From: Elusimicrobiota bacterium
GTDB lineage: Bacteria > Elusimicrobiota > Elusimicrobia > 2-02-FULL-39-32
Direction: 5' to 3'
Assembly: GCA_021730935.1 (NCBI GenBank)
Contig: JAKFYJ010000004.1
Span: 78,412 to 142,411, forward strand
DNA: 64,000 nt
The notes beneath the pieces were generated by a model. It did not search any database and had not been told where the DNA came from. It saw nothing but the letters and a program-made list of their open reading frames with translations. Positions 8,318-16,109 of this stretch are shown here, piece after piece. Position numbers and translations under genes: made by a program. Every line of letters starts with the position of its first letter. Within the stretch, counting starts at the first letter, position 1.

Positions 8318-8323
8318 ATTATA
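8318..8323 (-). promoter_or_regulatory. -10 box of the leuB operon
   Basis: TATAAT on the minus strand, nine bases before the leuB ATG, inside a very AT-rich stretch (8318-8338). No Shine-Dalgarno fits in the remaining leader, which would be about two bases long. This supports a leaderless mRNA. Confidence 0.5.
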
Positions 8324-8343
8324 CTTTTTTTATTTATGGAGGG

Positions 8344-9606
8344 CTACTTGATCCGCCAGCTGACCAGAGAGGGTTTTTCAGGGAGGCCGGGAGGGGGGAA
8401 TGTGTCCAGGTTGGGGTCGAAACTGACGGTATAATTGGTGAATCCCGCGGCGGCTATTTGTTTGTTGCGGGTTCCGAAGAGCGAAAAAGTTTTGTTGGCG
8501 CACCCGGCGCAGTTTGTGTTCATGCCCGCCACCCCGGGACTGTCCACGAAATAGGTGCCGCTCACATAGAGGTCCTTGTTATTGACCTGCCAGGTGATGT
8601 TTTCAGAGGCGATGGCGCCGAACGAATCGTTCGGGTTTGCATTTGAAGTGGACCCGGCAGTCGCGTATTTCAGGTCTCCGTCAATCACGATGTTGCCTCC
8701 CGCTCCGCCGCTCACGCGGAGAGAAACGACGGTCACTTTTCCCCGCACGGTCCCGGAAGATGTGAGCGTGCAGTTCTTGCCGTAAATGATGAATCCCGAA
8801 GGCGGAATGACGAAGGTGTGGGTTCCCACGCGGACGGTTCCCGTGGAGCTTCCGGGCACATAATCAAACCTCAGGTTGGCGTTTGCGCTCACCGTGACAT
8901 TGGCGTTGGCGTCATAAAAAGTGCGGTCCACGCTGGGCCAGGTCATTTGGGGGACGAAGGTGTTGTCTGAACCGTTCACGGCGATGGCTCCGGCTCGCGC
9001 CCCGGTCCGATATAAATTCCCGTTCACCGTGAGAGATCCTCCGCCGGCGGCCGTCAGGTTTCCGTTCACGAACACAGGCCCGCCCTGGACGACGGTGTTC
9101 GCGCCGTTCACGGTCCAGGTCCCGTTGATCCACACTTTCCCGACATAGGTCACATTGTTCGGAGTGGTGACGAAATTGCCGTTGCTCATGGTCCCGAAGG
9201 TGGTCATGTCGGAAATGAACTTGATCACGCCGCTGATGCGCTTTCGGTTCTGAGGCTGGTTCACGTCTTCGCCGTAGGCGCCTTCGGCGTCAAAGGCCAA
9301 GAAATGCTGGTTGGAATTGGGGCGGAGGGAAAGGGACGAAAACCCCTTGCCGTAAAGAGCGGGGTTCCGGGCGAGCAGAGCGGAATCATAATGGTTCTCC
9401 TGATAATTCTGAGAAAACTGCCTCAGAAGATCGGTCGCGACATTGTTGGCAAGCGCGGAGGCCGTGCGGGATTTTCGGGTCATCAGGGACGACCGCAATT
9501 CCAGGCTGGACCGCGAGAGAGCGAAATAGGCTCCCGTGAAAACGATCAGCATGACGGCGATGACCGCCGGAAGAGCCATGCCGTTTTCGTTTTTATATTT
9601 ATGCAT
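8344..9606 (-). CDS. PilX-like minor pilin lacking Glu5, with repeated VNGNL strands
   Basis: About 420 residues. The N-terminus NENG/MALPAVIAVMLIVFTGAYF is a type IV prepilin signal: a short charged leader, Gly at -1 and a long hydrophobic helix. The Glu normally at mature position 5 is replaced (MALPA), as in PilX/GspK-like tip pilins. The body has beta-rich repeated strands (VNGTWTVNGANTV, VNGNLTAAG, VNGNLYRTG) resembling a beta-helix or adhesin-like domain. Near the C-terminus CAGC could form a disulfide. The ATG at 9606 overlaps the stop of the upstream pilin gene; GTG at 9609 is the alternative. An AGGAG sits just upstream. Function as a tip pilin or surface adhesin is inference. Confidence 0.75.
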   Translation of the reverse strand: MHKYKNENGMALPAVIAVMLIVFTGAYFALSRSSLELRSSLMTRKSRTASALANNVATDLLRQFSQNYQENHYDSALLARNPALYGKGFSSLSLRPNSNQHFLAFDAEGAYGEDVNQPQNRKRISGVIKFISDMTTFGTMSNGNFVTTPNNVTYVGKVWINGTWTVNGANTVVQGGPVFVNGNLTAAGGGSLTVNGNLYRTGARAGAIAVNGSDNTFVPQMTWPSVDRTFYDANANVTVSANANLRFDYVPGSSTGTVRVGTHTFVIPPSGFIIYGKNCTLTSSGTVRGKVTVVSLRVSGGAGGNIVIDGDLKYATAGSTSNANPNDSFGAIASENITWQVNNKDLYVSGTYFVDSPGVAGMNTNCAGCANKTFSLFGTRNKQIAAAGFTNYTVSFDPNLDTFPPPGLPEKPSLVSWRIK

Positions 9607-10427
9607 CACGGTCTCCTTTTGAGATAAAGCATCGGCGGCATGATTTCCGTGCTCATCGAGGCGTCCGGTTTTCCGTCCCGGTTGGCGTCAACGTCGATGG
9701 AAAGGGCGGCGGTCACGATGGCTTTCAGTTCCGCGGCATTGTCGATGCGTCCCGTTCCGTTTCCGCCGTTGGCCGGAGCGTCGATTTCCTGAACGCTCAC
9801 GAGCCCGTCGTTGTTGGTGTCATAGGTCGTGGCTCCCGGGCTCAAAAATTCGTTTTCGCTCCCATAAAAATTGAACACGCCGGTGGAGATCACGTTCGGG
9901 ATGAGGACCTGTTCATGTCCGCCCCAAGGCTCTCCATTTTTGGAATAATCGACGGTGACGGATTTGTTGGGCTGCCCTGCGCGCGTGGACAATCCTATCT
10001 TCCAGACCATGTCGATCTGGTTGTCCGCGTCGTCATCGTCGTCTTTCAGGTTGTATCCGATCTTCCATTGCGCCGTCGGCGGCTGGATCAGCGTTGCATC
10101 GTTGTCCATGTCCGGATCGTCGCTGTTGGGGAAACCGTCCCCGTCAAAATCAAGGCTCGCGGCATAATCCGGCGCGGTGTTCAGGTCCGAGATGAACCGC
10201 ACTTCCGTGGAGGTCGCAACGGTGAAAGCGTTGGCGTTCAGCAGGAGCGTCTCGATGCGGTCCATCGCGCCCCGCAGTTCGGCATCGGACCTGATGCGGA
10301 CATCGGTTTGATAGGTTGCGGCCGCCGCGGTTCGGAGCATGCGCCACATCACGAGCCCCAGGATCGCCGAGAGGCCCGCCGCGATCAGGACTTCAACCAG
10401 AGTAAACCCTCCGTCGTGGTTTTTCAT
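9606..10427 (-). CDS. PilW-like minor pilin with EF-hand/thrombospondin-3-like Asp-rich loops
   Basis: A 273-residue prepilin. HDGG/FTLVEVLIAAGLSAILG is a classical type IV prepilin cleavage site and N-methylated helix with Glu at +5. The globular part carries Asp/Asn-rich loops such as DFDGDGFPNSDDPDMDND, DTNNDGLVSVQEID and DVDANRDGKPD. These resemble calcium-binding EF-hand or thrombospondin type 3 loops. The ATG at 10427 overlaps the stop codon of the preceding pilin gene as ATGA; a longer start at 10445 would add six residues to an already short leader. It belongs to a three-gene minor pilin operon, probably priming or tipping the pilus. Confidence 0.8.
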   Translation of the reverse strand: MKNHDGGFTLVEVLIAAGLSAILGLVMWRMLRTAAAATYQTDVRIRSDAELRGAMDRIETLLLNANAFTVATSTEVRFISDLNTAPDYAASLDFDGDGFPNSDDPDMDNDATLIQPPTAQWKIGYNLKDDDDDADNQIDMVWKIGLSTRAGQPNKSVTVDYSKNGEPWGGHEQVLIPNVISTGVFNFYGSENEFLSPGATTYDTNNDGLVSVQEIDAPANGGNGTGRIDNAAELKAIVTAALSIDVDANRDGKPDASMSTEIMPPMLYLKRRP

Positions 10428-12169
10428 GGCACCCAAAAATTCCACGCGTCCGTCGACGACACATTCCCGGCGGGACTCTCGCCCCAGTGGCTGACCGTGA
10501 CGCGGACCGTGTGGTTGCCGGACGACAAGGCGCTCTGCGGCGTATAAGTGAGCGTCCCTCCGCTCTGCGCGGCGTTCGGCTGATAGGCTGAATAAAGATT
10601 TCCCGCCGCCGAGCTCACCACCACGGACCCGTCCAAAATCATAGAGATGCTGTTCATCATGATGCCGCTCTGGCGGTCATAAACGTCGCAGGAAATGGTG
10701 GGCATGTTCGTGCCCGCTCCGCCCATGGGGGATTCATTGACGATGTGCGGGTCGGAACCGTCGGTGAAATCTCCGATGTCCACCGTGAAGGTCCAGGTGG
10801 ACCGCGCTTTATAGAAAGCGTTGTCGCCGCCTTCGAAGACGACGGTATAGGTTCCCGTGGAGAGAACGGGCGGAAGGCCTGTCGCGGAATCAACCCAGGT
10901 CATGTCGTTTGTGAGGGGATCATAATTATAGGAAAGCGTGTTCGAACTCAGCACCAGAGGAGAGTTGGCTCCGGCCAGGCGCAGGACGGAGAGGTTTACT
11001 CCTGAAACCTGCCGCCCCGCGATCAAAGGACGGTCCACATATTTCGCGCGGACCACCGGTTGGCGATTTTTCACCGTGGAAGTGGATAGTGCCGTCGTCA
11101 GGGTGAAAGTCGGCGGGTTCACGTCATAAACGAAGGTGGTCGCGTTCCAGGGGGAATAATAAACCGTTTTGATCGTCTGGCCATAAAGCGTGTTCATCCC
11201 TTCATTGAGAGCGGCCGTGACATTGGGGAGCGCGCAGTCAAAATCCCCGTTCGCGTCTGAAGCGCAGACGTCGAGGACCGGGTTCGTCGAAGTTTCCACA
11301 GTCCAGTTGATCGCGGCAGAAGGCGAAGTCTGTCCCGTGGCCCTCAGAGGCGATGCCGGATCGCCCCGAACCGCGCTCACTTCCGGGGGATAAACCGACG
11401 CGAGGTTCACGCTGAGCGACGCCGCCTGCGCCGCGTTCGATTGCTGATAAACCGCGCTGTTTTCCGCCGGAGTGCTCACCACGATCCTCAGGCTGGCCCC
11501 CGCGGCTTTTCCTTCCGCTCCCGTGAACTTTTCCCAGCTGACCAGCCGCACGTCCTGATAAACGACCTGCCCTCCCTTATATAGCCTGAATGTCCCTTCT
11601 TTCAGATGCGTGTTCGGCTGTTCCGTGATTTCGTTGCTGGTGAAATAGGTGTCGTTGAAATCCCCGTCGCCGTTCTGGTCGAAATATCTCAGGCTCGCGG
11701 AAGACGCGCCGCCGTCATAATCGTCGATGCGGTCATGGTTCAGGTCAATGAACGGCCGGAGGTCCGCTGTGGACCCATCGCTGTTGATGTCGCTCAGGTC
11801 CCGCGTCATGAAACGGATATCGAATGTGAATTTATCGAATTTATACGGCTGAAGCGAAGTCTGAACATCGTCGAACGCGGACAGATAAGGATAACTCGTG
11901 GTCTGATTGCTCACGGGCCCGAAATTTCCCGCGAGGCCATATTTGGGTTTGGAAGAATCCAGGTCAAAAACATAAGGATAAGGCACGGAATTGAGGCGGC
12001 TGAAAAATTTCTGCGCGATTTCGGAGGCCGCCGTTTCCTGGCGCGACCGCACGGCCGTTTTGGACATGAACCTCAGCACCGTCGAGAAAGTGACGGAAAC
12101 GATTGCCAAAATCGTCATCGCCATCATGATTTCGATCAGCCCAAACCCTTTTTGCCGTTGATTTGCCAC
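10424..12169 (-). CDS. Large PilV-like minor pilin with long C-terminal ectodomain and Asp-rich loops
   Basis: A 581-residue prepilin-like protein starting at GTG (12169), preceded by the purine-rich AAGGGGG. The leader RQKG/FGLIEIMMAMTILAIVS is a type IV prepilin signal with Glu at +5. The first 150 mature residues form the pilin part. A long beta-rich, Ser/Thr-rich ectodomain follows, probably Ig-like or adhesin-like modules (VFEGGDNAFYKARSTWTF, LSSGNHTVRVTVSHWG). Around residues 130-200 there are Ca-binding-like loops: DINSDGSTADL, DLNHDRIDDYD and DQNGDGDFND. At several times the size of a normal pilin it is likely at the tip. It heads the operon, opposite rimI across a repeat-bearing spacer. 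Confidence 0.75.
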   Translation of the reverse strand: MANQRQKGFGLIEIMMAMTILAIVSVTFSTVLRFMSKTAVRSRQETAASEIAQKFFSRLNSVPYPYVFDLDSSKPKYGLAGNFGPVSNQTTSYPYLSAFDDVQTSLQPYKFDKFTFDIRFMTRDLSDINSDGSTADLRPFIDLNHDRIDDYDGGASSASLRYFDQNGDGDFNDTYFTSNEITEQPNTHLKEGTFRLYKGGQVVYQDVRLVSWEKFTGAEGKAAGASLRIVVSTPAENSAVYQQSNAAQAASLSVNLASVYPPEVSAVRGDPASPLRATGQTSPSAAINWTVETSTNPVLDVCASDANGDFDCALPNVTAALNEGMNTLYGQTIKTVYYSPWNATTFVYDVNPPTFTLTTALSTSTVKNRQPVVRAKYVDRPLIAGRQVSGVNLSVLRLAGANSPLVLSSNTLSYNYDPLTNDMTWVDSATGLPPVLSTGTYTVVFEGGDNAFYKARSTWTFTVDIGDFTDGSDPHIVNESPMGGAGTNMPTISCDVYDRQSGIMMNSISMILDGSVVVSSAAGNLYSAYQPNAAQSGGTLTYTPQSALSSGNHTVRVTVSHWGESPAGNVSSTDAWNFWVP

Positions 12170-12201
12170 AGGACCCCCTTCTTTGCCTTCCCTTCAAGTA
12201 T

Positions 12202-12214
12202 GGGTCCGGGACCC
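12202..12214. promoter_or_regulatory. 13-bp perfect palindrome between the divergent pilin operon and rimI
   Basis: GGGTCC-G-GGACCC, 33 bases upstream of the pilV-like start codon. It is operator-like in size and place. No regulator gene is adjacent, and a role is inference. Confidence 0.3.
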
Positions 12215-12232
12215 GAAAATAGCCAGAGCGTC

Positions 12233-12270
12233 TTTACATCCGTTTACACCGCTTTACATCTTTTTGCATC
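12233..12270 (+). repeat. Four direct repeats of TTTACATC at exact 10-bp spacing
   Basis: Copies at 12233, 12243, 12253 and 12263 read TTTACATC, TTTACACC, TTTACATC and TTTGCATC, each followed by two bases. The 10-bp period puts all copies on one face of the helix. The array lies between the divergent pilin operon and rimI, about 30 bp upstream of the rimI -10. It may be a cooperative protein-binding site. Confidence 0.6.
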
Positions 12271-12296
12271 GCGTTCCGTCCAAGATATGGGCGCTG

Positions 12297-12305
12297 TGCT
12301 ATAAT
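12297..12305 (+). promoter_or_regulatory. Extended -10 promoter of rimI
   Basis: TGCTATAAT is a perfect extended -10 element. It ends six bases before the rimI ATG, so the transcript should be leaderless or nearly so. No Shine-Dalgarno and no -35 match is visible. Confidence 0.55.
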
Positions 12306-12311
12306 TAAAAG

Positions 12312-12779
12312 ATGTCGTCTTCCATCATCGGCGAGGTTCAATACAGGCCCATGGTTGCGGGGGACATTCCGGACCTGGTCGCGATCGAGAGTTCGTGGGA
12401 AGGGGCCCGCTGGACGAGAGAAATGTTCGAGCGCGAACTCCATCTGCCCATGTCTTTGAGCGTGGTGGCGGCCGTTGCGGGAACCCCCGTCGGGTTCGCG
12501 GTGCTTTGGACGGTTGCGGATCGGGCCCAGCTTCTGGAATTTGCGGTCGCCGAAACTCACCGCAGGAAGGGCGTCGGCCGGGGCTTGATCAGCCGGCTCC
12601 TGGAAATGTCGCGCGGCAAAGGGTGCGCCGTGATCGAGCTTGAACTGCGCGAAGACAATGATCCGGCGCGGAAGTTTTATGAAAAGCTGGGATTTGCCGT
12701 CACAGGACGGCGGAAAAAATTTTACGACATGGGGCAGGGCAAAATGCGAGACGCGATCCTGATGGAAAGGTCCATATGA
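12312..12779 (+). CDS. rimI: RimI-like GNAT N-acetyltransferase
   Basis: A 155-residue GNAT-family acetyltransferase matching RimI, which acetylates the N-terminal Ala of ribosomal protein bS18 and other N-termini using acetyl-CoA. The acetyl-CoA loop HRRKGVGRGLISRLL (motif A, Q/RxxGxG/A) is near residues 85-100. LELREDNDPARKFYEKLGF matches the RimI C-terminal motif with the conserved Asn and the Tyr of FYEKLGF. The usual tsaB or tsaD neighbours are absent. The gene heads a plus-strand run and its stop overlaps the TPR gene as ATGA. The substrate is inferred from family only. Confidence 0.85.
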   Translation: MSSSIIGEVQYRPMVAGDIPDLVAIESSWEGARWTREMFERELHLPMSLSVVAAVAGTPVGFAVLWTVADRAQLLEFAVAETHRRKGVGRGLISRLLEMSRGKGCAVIELELREDNDPARKFYEKLGFAVTGRRKKFYDMGQGKMRDAILMERSI

Positions 12780-14956
12780 AAAAACATTTATTTATCTTTG
12801 CCGCGCTTGCTTTCTCTTCTGCGCTCCTCCGCGCTTCCGAGCCGAGCTCGCAGGTTTATTCCCATTTTCTGAACGCGCTCGTCCTCGAGAGAAACGGGGA
12901 ACTGGAACGCGCCCTCTCGGAATACAACAAGTCTCTCGAACTCGATCCCAGGGCCGGCACCATCCTGCGCCAGCGCGCCAACCTTCACCTCCGCATGGGC
13001 AACCCCGAGAAAGCGCTTTCCGACACCCAGAATTATGTCAAAGAGCATCCCAACGATCTCGAATCCCTGAAACTTCTCGCCAACATCTATATGATGAAAG
13101 GCCAGGCCGAAGGCGCGCGGCTCTCTCTGGAAAAAGTCATCGAGCTTGACCCCAAGGACGCGCAATCCATTCTGGACCTGGCGCTCCTCCTCATGCAGGA
13201 CGATGCCGGAGCTTCCGTCAAAGTCCTCGAAAAGCTCATCAAGCTTCAGCCCCAATCCATCGAGGCGCATTATCACCTGGGCCTGGCGTATCAAAAACTC
13301 GGGCAGGCCGAAAAGTCCAAAGCCGCTTTCGAGAAAGTCATCGCCATTGATCCCTCTTCGCTTCCGTCGCTGTTCCTGCTCGGCCAGATGAGCGAGCGCG
13401 AAGGCAAAATGTCGGAGGCCGCCCAATATTATGAGTCCGCTCTCGACAAGATGCCCGACAACACTTCGCTCCGCATGCAGCTGCTCACGATTTATGCTTC
13501 CCGCACTGACCTTGCCGCCGTCGAGCGCCTCCTCGAATATTTCAAAGATGATTCCAACGCTCCCGTGGAAGCCAACCTCTGGCTGGGCGTGGCCGCCGAG
13601 AGCAAAAAAGACTGGGACGGCGCGCTCAAATATTATCTGAAAGCCCAGTCCCAGGCCGACACGCCCGAAATCCACATCCGCCTCGCCTCCATTTACAGCC
13701 ACCTCGGCAACGTCAAAGAAACCCTCAAGTCTCTGAACATCCTGATCGAGAAAAATCCCGAGAACCCGCAATATCATTATTTCCTGGGCCTGGCGTATCT
13801 CGACCTCAAAAAGTCGTCCAAAGCCGTCTCGGAATTCGAGCGGGCGATCCGGATCAATCCCAAATTTTCTTCCGCCTATTTTCAGCTCGGGATCGCCTTT
13901 GACCAGCAGAACGACTGGGACAAAGCGGAGAAATCCCTCCGCCAGGCCGTCGCCGTCGATTCCGGCAACGCCTCGGCGTATAACTATATCGGCTATACTC
14001 TCGCGGACCGCGGCATCAACCTCTTCGAAGCCCGCCGCATGATCGAGCGCGCGCTTGAGCTGGAACACAACAATCCCGCGTTCATCGATTCTCTGGGCTG
14101 GCTGGACTATCGCGAAAAAAATTATAAACAGGCCCTGATGCATCTGAAATCCGCCGTTGAGCTCGCGAGCGACCCGATCATTTATGAGCATCTGGCCGAC
14201 TGCCAGCGCGATTCCGGAAACCTCTCGGACGCATCTCTGTCTTATGCCAAATCGCTTGAGCTCGATCCCGACAACGCGAAGGTGAAGGACAAACTCCAGG
14301 CCCTGAACCGGTTCCTGGTCCCCACTTCGCCCGCCCGCAAATTGCTCAAGGCGTTCGAATATCGCCTGCGCCAGGCCACCAACATCTCCGGCCCGTTTTT
14401 TATCAAAGGCAATTTCGGACTCGCTTTCTCCCAGGGCATTTTTTATCTCCGGCGGGAAGATTCTGTTTTAGCGGTTTCTTCAGCGGACTCTAAAACCGAT
14501 CTCCGCGTGGACCTGCTCAATTCCGTCATGACGCCCTCCGTGACGCTGAGATACAAATCTTTGCCGTCCGCGCTCAGCATTTTCCCTCCGGAATTTAAAA
14601 AAGAAGTTCCGCAGGAAACAGAAACCGCGCTGGAGACCGTCGCCGCGTTCCTGAACGGATCCATGCTCGCGTCTTTCGATTCTCAGGAAACAGCCGTCCA
14701 GGAAAAACGGGGAGAGTTCATCTTGACCAACGCCGGGCGGACTCTCACTCTCGACAAAAAACAGGAATCCGTCCGCGAGATTTCGACGCCTGCCTGCAGG
14801 ATCGTGATCGACCGCTATAAAATCATGGGCGATGTCGCTTTGCCCGAAACTCTCAAATTCAGCTTCTCGGGCCGCAGTTTTGAAATTCGATTCACGGCCC
14901 TTTCTCTCGACAAAATCGAGAGCCGAATTTTCAGTGAAAATCCAGGCCCCCGCTAA
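12776..14956 (+). CDS. Secreted TPR-repeat protein
   Basis: A 726-residue protein with a Sec signal peptide (about residues 1-20, MKKHLFIFAALAFSSALLRA). Some 13-14 tetratricopeptide repeats run to about residue 510; typical units are ALSEYNKSLELDPRAG, AAFEKVIAIDPSSLPS and AVSEFERAIRINPKFSS. The last 200 residues are a beta-rich domain I do not recognise, with GPFFIKGNFGLAFSQGIFYL. The architecture suggests an outer-membrane-associated or periplasmic assembly factor, perhaps for pili or lipoproteins, given the divergent pilin operon; this is inference. It overlaps both rimI and ispE (by 23 bases). Confidence 0.8.
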   Translation: MKKHLFIFAALAFSSALLRASEPSSQVYSHFLNALVLERNGELERALSEYNKSLELDPRAGTILRQRANLHLRMGNPEKALSDTQNYVKEHPNDLESLKLLANIYMMKGQAEGARLSLEKVIELDPKDAQSILDLALLLMQDDAGASVKVLEKLIKLQPQSIEAHYHLGLAYQKLGQAEKSKAAFEKVIAIDPSSLPSLFLLGQMSEREGKMSEAAQYYESALDKMPDNTSLRMQLLTIYASRTDLAAVERLLEYFKDDSNAPVEANLWLGVAAESKKDWDGALKYYLKAQSQADTPEIHIRLASIYSHLGNVKETLKSLNILIEKNPENPQYHYFLGLAYLDLKKSSKAVSEFERAIRINPKFSSAYFQLGIAFDQQNDWDKAEKSLRQAVAVDSGNASAYNYIGYTLADRGINLFEARRMIERALELEHNNPAFIDSLGWLDYREKNYKQALMHLKSAVELASDPIIYEHLADCQRDSGNLSDASLSYAKSLELDPDNAKVKDKLQALNRFLVPTSPARKLLKAFEYRLRQATNISGPFFIKGNFGLAFSQGIFYLRREDSVLAVSSADSKTDLRVDLLNSVMTPSVTLRYKSLPSALSIFPPEFKKEVPQETETALETVAAFLNGSMLASFDSQETAVQEKRGEFILTNAGRTLTLDKKQESVREISTPACRIVIDRYKIMGDVALPETLKFSFSGRSFEIRFTALSLDKIESRIFSENPGPR

Positions 14957-15809
14957 AGTCAACCTTTATCTCGCGATCCTGGGGCGCCTCCCCAACGGAT
15001 ATCACGAGCTGGAGACTGTTTTCCACACCGTCAGTCTTTCCGACACCCTTGAGGTGGTTCCGGCGCCGAAAATATCCCTGAAAGTGACCGGTCCCCAGGT
15101 CCCCAAAAATTTCCCCATTCGCCGCGACAACATCGTCTGGCGCGCGGCCGCGGAATTTATAAAGGCGTTCGGCGTCAAAGGCGGCTTGAAAATTAGCCTC
15201 AGGAAAAATATTCCCGTTCAGGCGGGCCTGGGCGGCGGGTCCACGGACGCGGCGGCGGTCCTGACGGCGTGCTCAAAATTGTTCCTAAAAAAATGCGGAA
15301 ACCGGGAAAAAGCCGTTTTGCATAAAATCGCCAAGGGGTTGGGGGCCGATGTCCCGTTTTTCCTTGAAGGCGGCTGTGCCGTTGCCGGGGGGATCGGGGA
15401 AAAACTCAAAAAGCTTCCTCCCGCCCGTTTCCATGCCGTCATCGTCAAGCCCAAAATCGGTCTTTCCACCCCGGAGGTCTATGGATGGTATGACCAAACC
15501 CTGGACGGGGGAAAACCGTTGACTCCGGCGCCTGAAATTCGTAAAATATTGTCTCCGTTAAGGTCCCGGAAACCCTCCGGTGCCTGGGCGGAATATCTAT
15601 TTAATTCGTTTGAAGACGTTGTTTTCATGAGAGCGCCGGAAGTTGGGCGGATCAAGTCCGCCCTTATCGCACAGGGCTGCTATGCGGCCCTCCTTTCCGG
15701 ATCAGGCTCCGCGCTTTTTGGGTTGGTCAAGTCCAAAGCTGAAGGGGAAAAAATATCCCGCAAGCTTCGTTCCCAAGGATTGAAGGCCTGGGCAGTCCAG
15801 GCCGTTTAG
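14934..15809 (+). CDS. ispE: 4-diphosphocytidyl-2-C-methyl-D-erythritol kinase
   Basis: A 291-residue GHMP kinase of the MEP isoprenoid pathway; it phosphorylates the 2-hydroxyl of CDP-methylerythritol. The N-terminus VKIQAPAKVNLYLAILG carries the conserved Lys and Asn. The glycine-rich ATP loop GLGGGSTDAAAVL lies near residues 95-107, and GADVPFFLEGG and LSGSGSALFG match the family. The chosen start is GTG at 14934, which gives the normal length; the longer frame upstream only overlaps the TPR gene. The order ispE-spoVG-glmU-prs-rplY-pth is the same as in Bacillus relatives. Confidence 0.93.
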   Translation: MKIQAPAKVNLYLAILGRLPNGYHELETVFHTVSLSDTLEVVPAPKISLKVTGPQVPKNFPIRRDNIVWRAAAEFIKAFGVKGGLKISLRKNIPVQAGLGGGSTDAAAVLTACSKLFLKKCGNREKAVLHKIAKGLGADVPFFLEGGCAVAGGIGEKLKKLPPARFHAVIVKPKIGLSTPEVYGWYDQTLDGGKPLTPAPEIRKILSPLRSRKPSGAWAEYLFNSFEDVVFMRAPEVGRIKSALIAQGCYAALLSGSGSALFGLVKSKAEGEKISRKLRSQGLKAWAVQAV

Positions 15810-15814
15810 TTCGT

Positions 15815-15831
15815 CTCTCGTCGAGAGGAGG
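15815..15831 (+). promoter_or_regulatory. Hairpin overlapping the spoVG Shine-Dalgarno
   Basis: CTCTC-GTC-GAGAG (15815-15827) folds into a short stem whose 3' arm runs into the strong SD AGGAGG at 15826-15831, six bases before the spoVG ATG (15837). The stem could partly mask the ribosome site. It is short, so the effect may be small. Confidence 0.35.
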
Positions 15832-15836
15832 CAGCC

Positions 15837-16109
15837 ATGGAAATCACGGAAGTTCGAGTCAGCGTCAGGAACGAAGAGCGTCTCAAGGCGTATGTCACGG
15901 TGACCTTTGACAATTGTTTCGTGGTCCGGCATGTGAGGGTGGTGAAGACTGAAAAAGGCCTGCTCGTCTCGATGCCGTCTCGGAAACTCCCGGACGGAAC
16001 CCACAAAGACATCGCGCACCCGATTTCGCAGGAGTTCCGCAAGAAACTCGAGGACAAAATCCTTGCCGCCTACGAGGAGGAGCTGAAAAAATCTTCGGGG
16101 GTGGTGTAA
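15837..16109 (+). CDS. spoVG: SpoVG-family RNA/DNA-binding regulator
   Basis: A 90-residue SpoVG protein, a small nucleic-acid-binding regulator found in Firmicutes, spirochaetes, deltaproteobacteria and candidate phyla. MEITEVRVSVRNEERLKAYV, FDNCFVVRHVRVV, GLLVSMPSRKLPDGTHKDIAHP and the helical C-terminus match the family closely. A strong SD precedes it. It sits between ispE and glmU, its usual place. Its last four codons and stop (16095-16109) lie inside the tRNA-Gln gene on the same strand, so the coding end and the tRNA acceptor and D-stem share sequence. Confidence 0.94.
   Translation: MEITEVRVSVRNEERLKAYVTVTFDNCFVVRHVRVVKTEKGLLVSMPSRKLPDGTHKDIAHPISQEFRKKLEDKILAAYEEELKKSSGVV

Noticed and set aside
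12788..14191. 467-codon minus-strand frame opposite the TPR gene
   Set aside because: Shadow of a TPR gene with clear repeats and signal peptide on the plus strand.
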